From NCBI GenBank assembly GCA_023431185.1, contig JAEYXS010000055.1:1-64000 (forward strand): a stretch of 64,000 nucleotides of DNA. The letters run 5' to 3'. Positions 45,253 through 54,306 of this stretch are shown in pieces. Below the pieces are notes generated by a model that saw nothing but the letters and a program-made list of their open reading frames with translations, ran no database searches and had not been told where the DNA came from. Within the stretch, counting starts at the first letter, position 1. The number at the start of each line of letters is the position of its first letter. Origin of the DNA: Verrucomicrobiota bacterium (lineage in GTDB: Bacteria > Verrucomicrobiota > Verrucomicrobiia > Limisphaerales > JAEYXS01). The position numbers and the translations under genes were made by a program.

Positions 45253-46530
45253 TCAGCCTTTGGCATTGTTCACGGCGAAGCCCTTGGCATATGCTTCGAG
45301 GTCACCCTTCGGATCGAACTTCACACCGTCGAACATCTCCCAGCCGGAGTCGTCCTGGGCGCGATCAGTCACGCCGATCTCCTTCATCGCCTCGGTGTAG
45401 ATGTCGCTGCGCATGACCTGCTTGGCGACGCCATCGTAATCCGGCTTGCCGGTGACCATGCCCCAGCGGCGGAACTGCGTGAGCCACCATTTGGCGTAAG
45501 ACGGCTGCGGGTAGTTGCAGTTGCGCTTGCTGAAGTGCATGTAGAACTCGTCCTGCATCGTACGGCCGTCACCGTAATCCATCTTGCCCTGGAGACGACC
45601 AAGGATGGTGTCCTTGTCGCAGTTGATGAAGTTCGGCTTGCTGACGATGTCACATTGTTCTGGACGGTTGTTGAGATCGTCGAGCCAGACGCTGGTGTCA
45701 TGCAGGCCTTTGAGCACGGCCTTCACAGTCTTGGGATTCTTGGCCGCGAAGTCAGCAGTGAAGGCGCAGACCTTCTCCGGGTGATCCTTCCAGATGTCTT
45801 GCGTGGTGACGGATGTGAAACCGATCTTGTCCGCGATGGAACGGGCGTTCCACGGCTCACCCACGCAGAAGCCATCCATCTTGCCGATCTTCATGTTGGC
45901 GACCATCTGTGCGGGCGGGATGGTGAGCAGAGAGATGTCCTTGTCAGGATTGATGCCACCGGCGGCGAGGTAGTAGCGCATCCACATGGCGTGCGTGCCG
46001 GGCGGGAACGTCATGGCGAAAGACATCGGCTCACCGAGTTTCTTGGCCTTGTCCACGAAGGGCTTCAAAGCCTTGGGATCAGCGCCCACCTTGCCTTTGA
46101 ACTCGGCCTTAAGCGTGATGGCCTGGCCGTTGCGGTTCACAAGCCACGGAATGATCATCGGCTTTTTCGGTGAACCAAGCAGACCCATGGTGGAGGCGAT
46201 GGGCATGCCGATGAGCATGTGCGTCATCTGGTTGTCACCGCTGGAGAGCGAGTCACGGATGGCGGCCCAGTTGGCACCCTTGGCGATGGTGACGTTCACG
46301 CCGTACTTCTTGAAGAAGCCCTTTTCAGAGCCGACTACAAAAGGTGAACAATCCGTCAGCGCGATGATACCGCAGCGAAGATTCGCGGTTTCAGGAGCGT
46401 CACTGGCATAGGTGCTGCCGACCCAGCCCTTGGGCAGACCGGAGAAGAGCGCGCCCAAGGTAAGGCCCTTGGCCGACACGCCGAGGAACTTGCGGCGGCT
46501 GAGATTGGTGTTGGTTGGCTTCTGTTTCAT
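45253..46530 (-). CDS. nrtA: Periplasmic nitrate-binding protein
   Basis: A 425-residue ABC substrate-binding protein of the NrtA/CmpA family. The N-terminus is a twin-arginine signal (NLSRRKFLGVSAKGLTLG), so it is exported folded. The mature part has the conserved CGIIALTDCSPFVVGSEKGFF start, GANWAAIRDSL, and DGFCVGEPWNARSI, which line the nitrate site in the family. It is followed after 26 bases by the NrtS-like gene. It is the first clear gene of the transport operon, preceded by a small frame at 46552 and by LysR-type site 2. Confidence 0.9.
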   Translation of the reverse strand: MKQKPTNTNLSRRKFLGVSAKGLTLGALFSGLPKGWVGSTYASDAPETANLRCGIIALTDCSPFVVGSEKGFFKKYGVNVTIAKGANWAAIRDSLSSGDNQMTHMLIGMPIASTMGLLGSPKKPMIIPWLVNRNGQAITLKAEFKGKVGADPKALKPFVDKAKKLGEPMSFAMTFPPGTHAMWMRYYLAAGGINPDKDISLLTIPPAQMVANMKIGKMDGFCVGEPWNARSIADKIGFTSVTTQDIWKDHPEKVCAFTADFAAKNPKTVKAVLKGLHDTSVWLDDLNNRPEQCDIVSKPNFINCDKDTILGRLQGKMDYGDGRTMQDEFYMHFSKRNCNYPQPSYAKWWLTQFRRWGMVTGKPDYDGVAKQVMRSDIYTEAMKEIGVTDRAQDDSGWEMFDGVKFDPKGDLEAYAKGFAVNNAKG

Positions 46531-46551
46531 GGATTCGTTTTCTGGATGGGG

Positions 46552-46743
46552 TTATTTGGATCGGACGGCCTTGAGGAGTAAACGGCGACGGGCAAAGCAA
46601 TCCACGGCTGTTTCCAGCGCAGACTTCTCCGCCCCGCACTCGGAAGCCGCCAGCAGGAGGATGTGCGACCAGCCGCTGGAGCGGCTTTTGCGCACATTCA
46701 AACCGGCTGACACTGTTGACTTCGCGGTCACCATGCCGAGCAA
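46552..46743 (-). CDS. Small frame in the leader of the nitrate transport operon
   Basis: A 63-codon frame starts with ATG eight bases after AGGAG and ends 21 bases before nrtA. The product (MLGMVTAKSTVSAGLNVRKS...) is basic with no recognisable family or signal. Position and ribosome binding site suggest it may be translated, either as a small protein or as a leader peptide that couples to nrtA; chance is not excluded. Confidence 0.4.
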   Translation of the reverse strand: MLGMVTAKSTVSAGLNVRKSRSSGWSHILLLAASECGAEKSALETAVDCFARRRLLLKAVRSK

Positions 46744-47134
46744 TCAAGCTCCTGCTGTGCCAGCCGGGACAAGATGTGTTGATTAACGCGCTGATTTCTA
46801 TTTCTCGAATTGATGAATCGAATTCATTGATGTTCCAGATGGCTTGGGAACAAGGGGCTAAGTATCCGCGAACTCAGTGAAGCTTGATTCCAACCAATAA
46901 AATCAAGGGGACTATGCAGGTCAGATTTAGCCAGCACGCCCAAAGCACATGGCGAAAAATAAGCAAAGGCGGCATTAACAGTCAGCAGAGCTGTTGAAAT
47001 GGGAACAGCAGCATGCACTCAAAAACAGGAGCTGGCGAAACGAAGTGGTGCGGGGAAATACATCACGAAACGTAGTAACCATCGAATATCAAACTGCTAC
47101 GGCTGGTCCTCCGTGGACACAGCCGCAGTCTGCG
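46744..47134. other. 391-base promoter gap upstream of the nitrate transport operon
   Basis: Holds LysR-type site 2 (46813-46827) and the ribosome binding site of the small frame. The part nearer the nasS-like stop (46850-47130) shows no recognised element; a minus-strand frame at 46824-47018 lacks a ribosome binding site and overlaps the dyad. A long leader or attenuator is possible but I see no classical terminator. Confidence 0.45.
46813..46827. promoter_or_regulatory. LysR-type dyad ATGAATCGAATTCAT (site 2)
   Basis: Perfect ATGAA-N5-TTCAT dyad with T-N11-A, 69 bases upstream of the small frame that precedes nrtA and about 280 bases upstream of nrtA itself. Confidence 0.6.
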
Positions 47135-48235
47135 CTAGACCACGAGCGGCTGGTTGCCCGCATTGGCGATCGATAGCGGGCGACGGCATTCGGCAAATAA
47201 CTGGTGCCCTTCTTCGTAGAGGTCCTGCCGGAAGACCTTCCCCGCCGTGCCGCGCACGATGCCATCTGGCTGCGTGGCCATGCCGCTGTGGATGAGGTGA
47301 TTGATGACCCACGCGGCCTTGTCGAGCGAGGGCTCGTTCGCGCCGTGCTTGTGGAACACAAGGAAATCATCGGAGGCACGCGTACGGCCGTAACCGCAAT
47401 CGAACGTGGTGGTCAGGCTCTGGCGCAGGTTCTGCGCGGGCACATTCAGATACGCCGGGCGGGAGAGGATGTTCACGAGTTCATCACGATGCTCGGGATT
47501 ATCGCAGTAATCGCAGGCTTCCAGCATGGCGGCGACGAGGCGGGTGTGTTCGTCGGCGTGATGGTCCAGAAACTCTTTCCGCACCATGAGGACTTTCTCG
47601 GGATGATTCGGGGCGAGTTCCGCGCTGGTGGTCACGCACCAGCCGATGCCCGCCCGCACAGCAACGGAGTTCCAAGGTTCACCGACGCAGTAACCATCCA
47701 AGTTACCCGCGCGGAGATTGGCGAACATCTGGGGTGGCGGCACGACAACGATGTGCACATCCTTATCCGGATCGATGCGGCCGCTGCGCAGCCACTGGCG
47801 CAGGAGGAAATTGTGCGAGGAAAAAGGATAGACGACGCCAAAGGTGTAGGTGCGCTCGCCGCGATCGCGGTCTATCACCTGCTTAAGGGTGCGAGCATCG
47901 CGCACGCCCCGGTCGTAGAGGTCCTTGGAAAGCGTGATGGCGTTGCCGTGCAGATTCAGTACCAGCGCGGTGGAGCATTCGCAGACGATGGAGCCCAGGC
48001 CGAGGGTCGCAGCGAAGGGCATGCCGGCGACGGCGTGCGCGGCGTCCAACTCGCCGTAGATGACCTTGTCCCGGATGGTCGCCCAACCGGGCTCCCGGGA
48101 CAGCTCGACGTTCAGGTCATACCGGGCGAAGAAACCCTTCTCCTGTGCAACCAGGAAAGGGGCGCAATCGATGAGTGGCACGTAGCCGATCTTGAGCCGC
48201 CGGATATTGCGCTGGGAGCGGTTACGGATGTTCAT
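47135..48235 (-). CDS. Cytoplasmic NrtA/NasS-like nitrate-binding protein
   Basis: A 366-residue protein with the same fold as NrtA (IGYVPLIDCAPFLVAQEKGFF, GWATIRDKV, DGYCVGEPWNSVAV), but without any signal peptide or lipobox, so it should stay in the cytoplasm. In proteobacteria such soluble NrtA relatives (NasS) sense nitrate and hold the ANTAR antiterminator NasT; no NasT gene is present in this window. Its position between the LysR gene (divergent) and the transport operon fits a sensor role. It has its own upstream dyad, site 3. Confidence 0.75.
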   Translation of the reverse strand: MNIRNRSQRNIRRLKIGYVPLIDCAPFLVAQEKGFFARYDLNVELSREPGWATIRDKVIYGELDAAHAVAGMPFAATLGLGSIVCECSTALVLNLHGNAITLSKDLYDRGVRDARTLKQVIDRDRGERTYTFGVVYPFSSHNFLLRQWLRSGRIDPDKDVHIVVVPPPQMFANLRAGNLDGYCVGEPWNSVAVRAGIGWCVTTSAELAPNHPEKVLMVRKEFLDHHADEHTRLVAAMLEACDYCDNPEHRDELVNILSRPAYLNVPAQNLRQSLTTTFDCGYGRTRASDDFLVFHKHGANEPSLDKAAWVINHLIHSGMATQPDGIVRGTAGKVFRQDLYEEGHQLFAECRRPLSIANAGNQPLVV

Positions 48236-48337
48236 AGACGGTGGTTCAAATTGCCCATCGTCATTTTATAGAGCCTCTGGCGTGCCATTTCCCGAAAGTT
48301 GGCCCAATGAATGCTCTGAATTGTTTCGATGAAGAGT

Positions 48338-48352
48338 ATGAACCAGTTTCAT
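48338..48352. promoter_or_regulatory. LysR-type dyad ATGAACCAGTTTCAT (site 3)
   Basis: Perfect ATGAA-N5-TTCAT dyad with T-N11-A. It is 102 bases upstream of the nasS-like gene and ends two bases before the chosen LysR start codon, so it could serve both activation of the minus-strand gene and autorepression. Confidence 0.55.
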
Positions 48353-48354
48353 CC

Positions 48355-49299
48355 ATGAATCAGCCGCTCGATAGCCGCCAATTAAGGGCCTTTGTGACCC
48401 TTGCCAGAACGGGAAGCTTCACGCTTGCCGCCAAAGAACTGTTCCTTTCCCAATCGGCCGTGAGCCATTCCATGAAGGCTCTGGAGAACGATGTAGGGTG
48501 TCGCCTTTTTGACAGGGTGGGCAAAAAGGTATCACTAACGCTCGCAGGTGAACAACTTTTGCAGTATGCGGAAAAAATTCTGCAGGAGATGTCCAGCGCC
48601 CGGGATTCGCTTGAAAACTTGGGCAAATGGGGCCGGAGCCGCCTGCGGTTGGGAGCCAGCACCACGGCGTGCCAGTATGTGCTGCCCTCCGTACTGCGGG
48701 AGTTCAAAGAGAGCTTCCCGGACTGCATCGTGACGATTGAGCCGGGGGATTCTCCGACCCTCGTGGATTTGGTGCGGAATCATCGCGTGGATCTAGCGCT
48801 GACGCTGGAGCCGAAACTGGATGATCAACTGGCGTTTCACCCGCTCTTCGATGATGAGTTGATGTTCCTGGTAAGCCCGCTGCATCCGTGGGCGGTGAAG
48901 GGCCAGGTGAACCGCGCGGAGATCCCGAAGCAGAACTACATCCTCTACAACCGGAACAGCTACACTTTCTCCGTGGTGGAGGAATACTTCACGCAGGAGG
49001 GTTTCGACCTGAAGACATTCATGCAGCTCGGCAGCATGGAGGCGATCAAGGAACTGGTGAAGCTGGGCCTGGGCGTCAGCGTGCTGGCCCCGTGGATCGC
49101 ACAGAAGGAATTGCAGGAACGCTCACTCGTCGCCCTGCCCTTGGGTCGTCGTAAGTTGAAACGCAACTGGGGTGTGCTGCACTGGAAGAGCCGTCACTTG
49201 AGCCTCGCGGAACAGACGTTCCTCGGGCTCTGCGAATCGGTGACCGAAGAATTGTCACGGAAGATCGCCATCACGGAAGCCGTCGGTGAAGCCGCTTAA
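48355..49299 (+). CDS. LysR-type regulator of the nitrate cluster
   Basis: A 314-residue LysR-type regulator. The winged HTH is at residues about 8-65 (LRAFVTLARTGSFTLAAKEL, then SQSAVSHSMKALE), and the co-inducer domain covers 90-290 (RLRLGASTTACQYVLPSVL, RVDLALTLE, GLGVSVLAPW). It is transcribed divergently from the nitrate genes, the common layout for a LysR regulator and its targets. The ATG at 48355 puts the HTH at the usual distance from the N-terminus; in-frame ATG 48307 and GTG 48241 are alternatives, and none has a strong ribosome binding site. It may play the part of NtcB in cyanobacteria, but the effector is unknown. Confidence 0.85.
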   Translation: MNQPLDSRQLRAFVTLARTGSFTLAAKELFLSQSAVSHSMKALENDVGCRLFDRVGKKVSLTLAGEQLLQYAEKILQEMSSARDSLENLGKWGRSRLRLGASTTACQYVLPSVLREFKESFPDCIVTIEPGDSPTLVDLVRNHRVDLALTLEPKLDDQLAFHPLFDDELMFLVSPLHPWAVKGQVNRAEIPKQNYILYNRNSYTFSVVEEYFTQEGFDLKTFMQLGSMEAIKELVKLGLGVSVLAPWIAQKELQERSLVALPLGRRKLKRNWGVLHWKSRHLSLAEQTFLGLCESVTEELSRKIAITEAVGEAA

Positions 49300-49375
49300 G
49301 TTCCTCATAGCCAGCGCAATAAAGGGCGAATCTTTACGGTTGTCTCAGGCATTTCACGGCCTATCTTGAGGGGTG

Positions 49376-52300
49376 ATGACCCTGGACGCAAAGTCGTACC
49401 ATAAGCCATGGGCGTATTGTGCCACCTGGCTGCTCTGCTGGTTGCTTATTTGCACCAGCAGCCTCCGAGCGGACGAGTATGATGACCTGCGGCAGAAGTG
49501 GTTCGATACGATCGTGGGTGCGGGCTACGACCCCATCGATCCGGTCATCGCTCCCAAGCTGACGAGTATCGCCAATTCGGCCAACGCGAGTTGGGCGAGC
49601 ATGGATAAATCCCCTACCCGCACGTACCTCTGGAGCGACCTGGCCAGCACCACGGTTTCCTCGCACATCACCAGCAACTATGGCCGGTTGCGGGCGATGG
49701 CCTTGGGCTACGCCACGCCGGGTTCTTCGCTCCAAGGTAACGCCAACCTGCTGGCCGACCTCTTGAGCGCCTTGGACTGGATGCATGCCAACCGTTACAA
49801 CGCCACCAAGACCATTTACGACAACTGGTGGGATTTCGAGATCGGCACGCCGATGCATCTGGGGGATATCGCGGTGCTGCTTTACGGCCAGCTCAGCCCC
49901 ACCCAGATTTCGAATTACATGGGGGCGGTGGATAAGTTCACGCCCTCCGCGACCACGCAGGCACCGGGCGGAACGACGGGCACGTTCACGGGGGCGAACC
50001 GCATGTGGAAGATCCGGGTGGTGGCGGTACGTGGTGCGGTGGTGAAGGATGGGGCCAAGCTGGTCGCGGCTCGGGATGCTTTCAGCAATCTCTTTCCCTA
50101 TGTGACGAGTGGTGATGGTTTTTATACGGACGGCTCCTTTTTGCAGCATACCACGCACCCTTACACGGCGGGTTACGGGGCGAGCCTGATAGCGACCATC
50201 GCCCCCGTGATGAATCTGCTGGCGGGTTCCACCTGGGAGGTCACTGACCCCTTGAAGGACAACCTGTATCGCTGGGTGTTCGATTCGTTTGAGCCGATCA
50301 TTTATCGCGGGGCGGCCTGGGACCTGGTTCGCGGGCGGGAGGCGGGGCGTTCTGGTGCCAGTGCACAGGCCACGGGACATTCGATGATTGATTCCATCAT
50401 GCAGGTGGCGCAGTTCGCACCGCCAGCCGACGCGGCGCGGATGAAGAGCATGATCAAGGAATGGGCGCTGAGCGATACGGTGCGGGATTTCGTGGCCAAC
50501 CGACCCTTGCCCACGGTGAAGATGGCGCAGAGCCTGATGAATGATGCGGGCATCATCCGGCGGGGAGAGTTGATCAAGCACTTCACTTTTCCGGAGATGG
50601 ACCGCGTGGTGCATCTGGGAGCGGGTTACGGCTTCGGACTGAGCATGAGTTCCACGCGCATAGCGAATTTTGAATCTATCAACGGGGAAAATCTGAAGGG
50701 CTGGTACACGGGTGATGGCATGACGATCCTCTACAACTCCGATCTGCTTCAGTTCGGTGATAACTATTGGGCGACGATCGATGCCTATCGTCTGCCCGGG
50801 GTAACGGTGGATGTGACGAAGAGCAAGCTGCCGCATCAGACGGCGTCCATCGGACCGCGCGCCCAAGGGCAGAACACGCTCTCACCGCATAACTGGGTGG
50901 GTGGTGCGACGCTAGACAAGTTCGGCGCGGCGGGCATGCAGTTCAAGGGCGTGGGAGTGACGCTGACGGGCAAGAAATCGTGGTTCATGTTCGATGACGA
51001 AATCGTCTGCCTGGGCGCAGGCATCACGAGCACGGATGGACGCCCCATCGAGACAACGGTGGAGAACCGCAAGATTTCCAGCACGGGCGCAAACGCGTTC
51101 ACGGTGAATGATACGAAGCTATCGTCCTCATTGGGATGGAGCGATATCTTAAGCGGCACCTCCTGGGCACATCTCGCAGGACATATCGGCGGCGATGACA
51201 TAGGTTATTATTTTCCGGAAGCCACGGAGATCATAGCGGTAAGGGAGGCACGGACTGGGGCCACCTCGGACATCGATGACGGAGGATCCACCACGCCGAT
51301 CACGAGGAATTATCTGCGGATGACACTGGATCACGGGTCGAACCCTTTGGACGCCACCTACCAATACGTGCTGCTGCCTGGACGCTCGGCAAGGCACACG
51401 AAAACATACGCCCAACACCCCCAGATCACGGTGTTGACGAACACCGCGAATGTGCAAGCGGTGCGCGAAACGACGCTGGGCATCACGGCGGCGAACTTCT
51501 GGACGGATACGACCCAGACAGCGGGTGGCATCACGGCGAACAAGAAGTGCTCGGTACTCGTGTGTGAGGACGGAGCATTCATTGACGTGGCCGTGAGTGA
51601 CCCGACGCAGGCGAATACCGGAACCATCACTCTGCAGATCGACAAGGTCGGCTCGATCATCAGCGCCGATCCTGGCATCAGCATAAACGCCTTCTCCCAC
51701 ACGATCTCCATGACGATCAATGTGAACGGTTCGAATGGGAAGACGTTCAAAGCACGTTTTTATCGAGGCGAACCACAGCTCGTGACCATCCCCGCCGAGG
51801 CGGACACTTACACGTATGACAACGATGCCAACAAGGATTCGAATTACGGCAACGCATCCAACCTGGTCGTCAAGAAGAGCGGTGCCGGGTTCAACCGCGA
51901 GGCTTACGTTCGTTTTAACATCCCCGATGTCGGCGGCATCCTGTTCAGCTTGTCGATGGATCTCTACTGCCTGCAGGCGAGCTCGCCCGGAGTGCATGGA
52001 GTTTACCTGGTGCCGGATACCACATGGTCGGAAACAGCGGTCACCTGGAACAACGCCCCCGCAGCAACAGGTCCCGCATTGGCGACTTGGACCCCGGTCG
52101 CGGCAGCCACCCTGGTCTTCGGTTTCGGCAAGACCATCACCAATACCGGGCCCATATCTTTCAAGATTTTGGCCACCACGCAGACGGCGGATGGTTATGT
52201 GTCTTACGCCTCAAGCGAAAACAGCCTGGCCTCAAACGGACCTCACCTCACCTTGGCCGTGGGACACACTCCACCTGAAATCAAAATCACGAGCCCAAAA

Positions 52301-53908
52301 GATGGAGCGTATCATCCCCAAGCCGGCCCGGTAACGATCACGACAGAGGTCACGGCAACGGACGGAGCGATAACCGAGGTGAAGTTTTACAACGGGGCCA
52401 ACTTATTGGGCGTGGATAACAACGGAGCGCCTTATGAATTGGCGACGACGTTGCCGGGCGGGCAGCATCAACTCACGGCGGTGGCGAGAGATGCGAACGG
52501 ACTGAGCCGCACAAGCCTGGTGCATCATGTGGAGATCGCGTATGCGCCGACGGCGAATAACACGACGGTGACGACACCACAGAGCACAGTGGTAGACGTG
52601 GACTTGCGCACGCTGGTGAACGATGTCGAGACCCCGACGGCGCAACTGCGCTTCAAGGTGAGTGCGCCGCAGAATGGCACGGTGACGTTGCTGGCGGATG
52701 GTTACACGGCCAGGTTCACCCCGACGGCGGGTTACAACGGTCCGGCAAACTTCACCTACACGGTGCTGGACAAGTCTTACGATGGGCGGGCGCTGTTCCT
52801 CTACGATTTCCAGACGGGCAACACCACGGATACGACGGGGCAAGGTCGTGACGCGACGGAGACGGTCGTGGGCACGGGCAGCGTGAGCTACACCTCAGAT
52901 GTGCCGACCATCTTCGCACCACAGGCGGGGCAGAGTGTTTACCTGACGGAGAATGGCACGGCGGGAGCGGCGCGGCTGGAGCGGGCGCTCACGACGACGG
53001 AGCTGGATCTGAAGAATGCGGATTGGACAATCGGTGGCTGGTTCAAACGCGCGGGCACGGCGAACCTCGATCTCATCTTGCAACTCGGTGAATCGGGCGG
53101 TTACGGGAACAACGCGATGACGTTGGGTTACTACGGCACGGGCAATACGTTGGAGCTGCGCAATTACAATGGCGCGACGCAGGACGTGGGCATCACAAAG
53201 GCGAATGTGACGGCGGGTGTGTGGCATCATTTCGCCATCGTGCGGAATGGCGGCACGTTGAGCTTGTATGTGGATGGCACGCTGGCGGGAAGTGATAACG
53301 CGTTCGCGTTCAGTTTCGATAACAGCAAGACGGTGCGGTATGGCGGGGTGAGTCTGCCCACGAGCAGTGCGATGTGGGATCGGTGGTGGAAAGGGTCGCT
53401 GGCCGATCTGGCGATGTTCAACACGGCGCTCAGCGCGAGCGACGTGACGAAACTGGGCGGATCGCCCACGGCTTATTTCGCGGGGCAATCAGGGACGAAT
53501 ACAGTGAACATCAGCGTGCTCAGCCCGTTGGAGAGCTGGCGCATCGCGAACTTTGGTTCCGCGAGTAACAACGATGCGGCAGACCCGGATGGAGACGGTT
53601 ACACGAATGCACAGGAGTATGTGCTGGGGACGAATCCGCAAACGGGTAATACGGAACGGATGACACCGACAGCCACAGGCGGGATGGTGAATTTCAGCTT
53701 CACGGCGATGAAGGCCGAAGGGGTGGCGTACGCGGGGTTGACGCGGCGTTACACGGTGGAATACGCGACTGCATTCGGGAACCCGACGGTTTGGGCGGGG
53801 GTGACGGGCTACGTTGATATCGTGGGGAACAATCAGACGGTGGCGGTGAGTTTGCCGGTGAATGGCGGGGGAAAGTTTTATCGGGTGAAGGTGGTGTTGG
53901 GGCCTTGA
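49376..53908 (+). CDS. Multidomain family 8 polysaccharide lyase
   Basis: A secreted 1510-residue protein. After a signal peptide (about 1-32) comes a PL8 catalytic region (about 35-800): an alpha toroid with the conserved NWWDFEIGTP (catalytic Asn), HTTHPYTAGYG (His and Tyr) and RGREAGRSG (Arg), then the beta-sandwich domain. Family members cleave hyaluronan, chondroitin or xanthan. Added modules follow: DNRLRE (about 807-960), an Ig-like domain (963-1050), a cadherin-like domain (1057-1138), LamG (1185-1358) and a calcium-repeat tail (DPDGDGYTNAQEYVLG). GTG at 49373 directly precedes the chosen ATG. The substrate is not predictable, but uronic acid-containing glycans fit. Confidence 0.85.
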   Translation: MTLDAKSYHKPWAYCATWLLCWLLICTSSLRADEYDDLRQKWFDTIVGAGYDPIDPVIAPKLTSIANSANASWASMDKSPTRTYLWSDLASTTVSSHITSNYGRLRAMALGYATPGSSLQGNANLLADLLSALDWMHANRYNATKTIYDNWWDFEIGTPMHLGDIAVLLYGQLSPTQISNYMGAVDKFTPSATTQAPGGTTGTFTGANRMWKIRVVAVRGAVVKDGAKLVAARDAFSNLFPYVTSGDGFYTDGSFLQHTTHPYTAGYGASLIATIAPVMNLLAGSTWEVTDPLKDNLYRWVFDSFEPIIYRGAAWDLVRGREAGRSGASAQATGHSMIDSIMQVAQFAPPADAARMKSMIKEWALSDTVRDFVANRPLPTVKMAQSLMNDAGIIRRGELIKHFTFPEMDRVVHLGAGYGFGLSMSSTRIANFESINGENLKGWYTGDGMTILYNSDLLQFGDNYWATIDAYRLPGVTVDVTKSKLPHQTASIGPRAQGQNTLSPHNWVGGATLDKFGAAGMQFKGVGVTLTGKKSWFMFDDEIVCLGAGITSTDGRPIETTVENRKISSTGANAFTVNDTKLSSSLGWSDILSGTSWAHLAGHIGGDDIGYYFPEATEIIAVREARTGATSDIDDGGSTTPITRNYLRMTLDHGSNPLDATYQYVLLPGRSARHTKTYAQHPQITVLTNTANVQAVRETTLGITAANFWTDTTQTAGGITANKKCSVLVCEDGAFIDVAVSDPTQANTGTITLQIDKVGSIISADPGISINAFSHTISMTINVNGSNGKTFKARFYRGEPQLVTIPAEADTYTYDNDANKDSNYGNASNLVVKKSGAGFNREAYVRFNIPDVGGILFSLSMDLYCLQASSPGVHGVYLVPDTTWSETAVTWNNAPAATGPALATWTPVAAATLVFGFGKTITNTGPISFKILATTQTADGYVSYASSENSLASNGPHLTLAVGHTPPEIKITSPKDGAYHPQAGPVTITTEVTATDGAITEVKFYNGANLLGVDNNGAPYELATTLPGGQHQLTAVARDANGLSRTSLVHHVEIAYAPTANNTTVTTPQSTVVDVDLRTLVNDVETPTAQLRFKVSAPQNGTVTLLADGYTARFTPTAGYNGPANFTYTVLDKSYDGRALFLYDFQTGNTTDTTGQGRDATETVVGTGSVSYTSDVPTIFAPQAGQSVYLTENGTAGAARLERALTTTELDLKNADWTIGGWFKRAGTANLDLILQLGESGGYGNNAMTLGYYGTGNTLELRNYNGATQDVGITKANVTAGVWHHFAIVRNGGTLSLYVDGTLAGSDNAFAFSFDNSKTVRYGGVSLPTSSAMWDRWWKGSLADLAMFNTALSASDVTKLGGSPTAYFAGQSGTNTVNISVLSPLESWRIANFGSASNNDAADPDGDGYTNAQEYVLGTNPQTGNTERMTPTATGGMVNFSFTAMKAEGVAYAGLTRRYTVEYATAFGNPTVWAGVTGYVDIVGNNQTVAVSLPVNGGGKFYRVKVVLGP

Positions 53909-53915
53909 AGGATGC

Positions 53916-53949
53916 TAACCGCAGATGGACGCAGATAAGCGCAGATGGG
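53916..53949 (-). repeat. Dispersed ATCTGTG-type repeat, reverse copy (ATCTGCG variant)
   Basis: TAACCGCAGATGGACGCAGA and two further units, read on the plus strand; on the minus strand this is the ATCTGCG...ATCTGCGGTTA element. It starts seven bases after the lyase stop codon. Confidence 0.55.
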
Positions 53950-53964
53950 GCAAAGCAGCTAACA

Positions 53965-54294
53965 TCAGAGATGATACTCGGTCCCATCACGGACCAAGAT
54001 GATACGCTCCGCACCGGAACGCTCCGGTCTATTGCTGATGGCCAGCCAGCGATTGAACTCCGCCTGATTAGCCACCTCCACACGAACGATCATCACACGA
54101 TCGCTCCATAGAAGATTGATCCGGTTCCGCGCGTCGGGGTTTTTAGGAAAAGAAAGCGCCAAAGTCGTAAAACTTTCACTGCGCAGGTATCTGCCCATTG
54201 CCCCTTGCTGGTATTCGCGATGGATAACAAAAACGAGTGCGGCAACGGTGATTGCCACAAACCACTTAAAGAATCTGGCTGGCGGATAGATCAT
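53965..54294 (-). CDS. Small membrane protein of unknown function
   Basis: A 109-residue frame with one N-terminal membrane segment (about 9-26, WFVAITVAALVFVI), then a soluble part with balanced composition ending IILVRDGTEYHL. I do not recognise a family. The ATG at 54294 is taken because further codons upstream run into the tRNA fragment. It lies convergent to the lyase gene, 13 bases beyond the truncated tRNA-Leu, outside the integrated element. Confidence 0.55.
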   Translation of the reverse strand: MIYPPARFFKWFVAITVAALVFVIHREYQQGAMGRYLRSESFTTLALSFPKNPDARNRINLLWSDRVMIVRVEVANQAEFNRWLAISNRPERSGAERIILVRDGTEYHL

Positions 54295-54306
54295 GCTCCA
54301 AAAAGT

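Noticed and set aside
46744..46770. GG-N10-GC spacing that could be a sigma-54 promoter upstream of nrtA
   Set aside because: The -12 element lacks the TTGC context and overlaps the ribosome binding site of the small frame; no enhancer-binding regulator is present nearby.
46824..47018. 64-codon frame with a signal-like N-terminus upstream of nrtA
   Set aside because: No ribosome binding site and it overlaps the dyad at its end; the apparent signal is weak.
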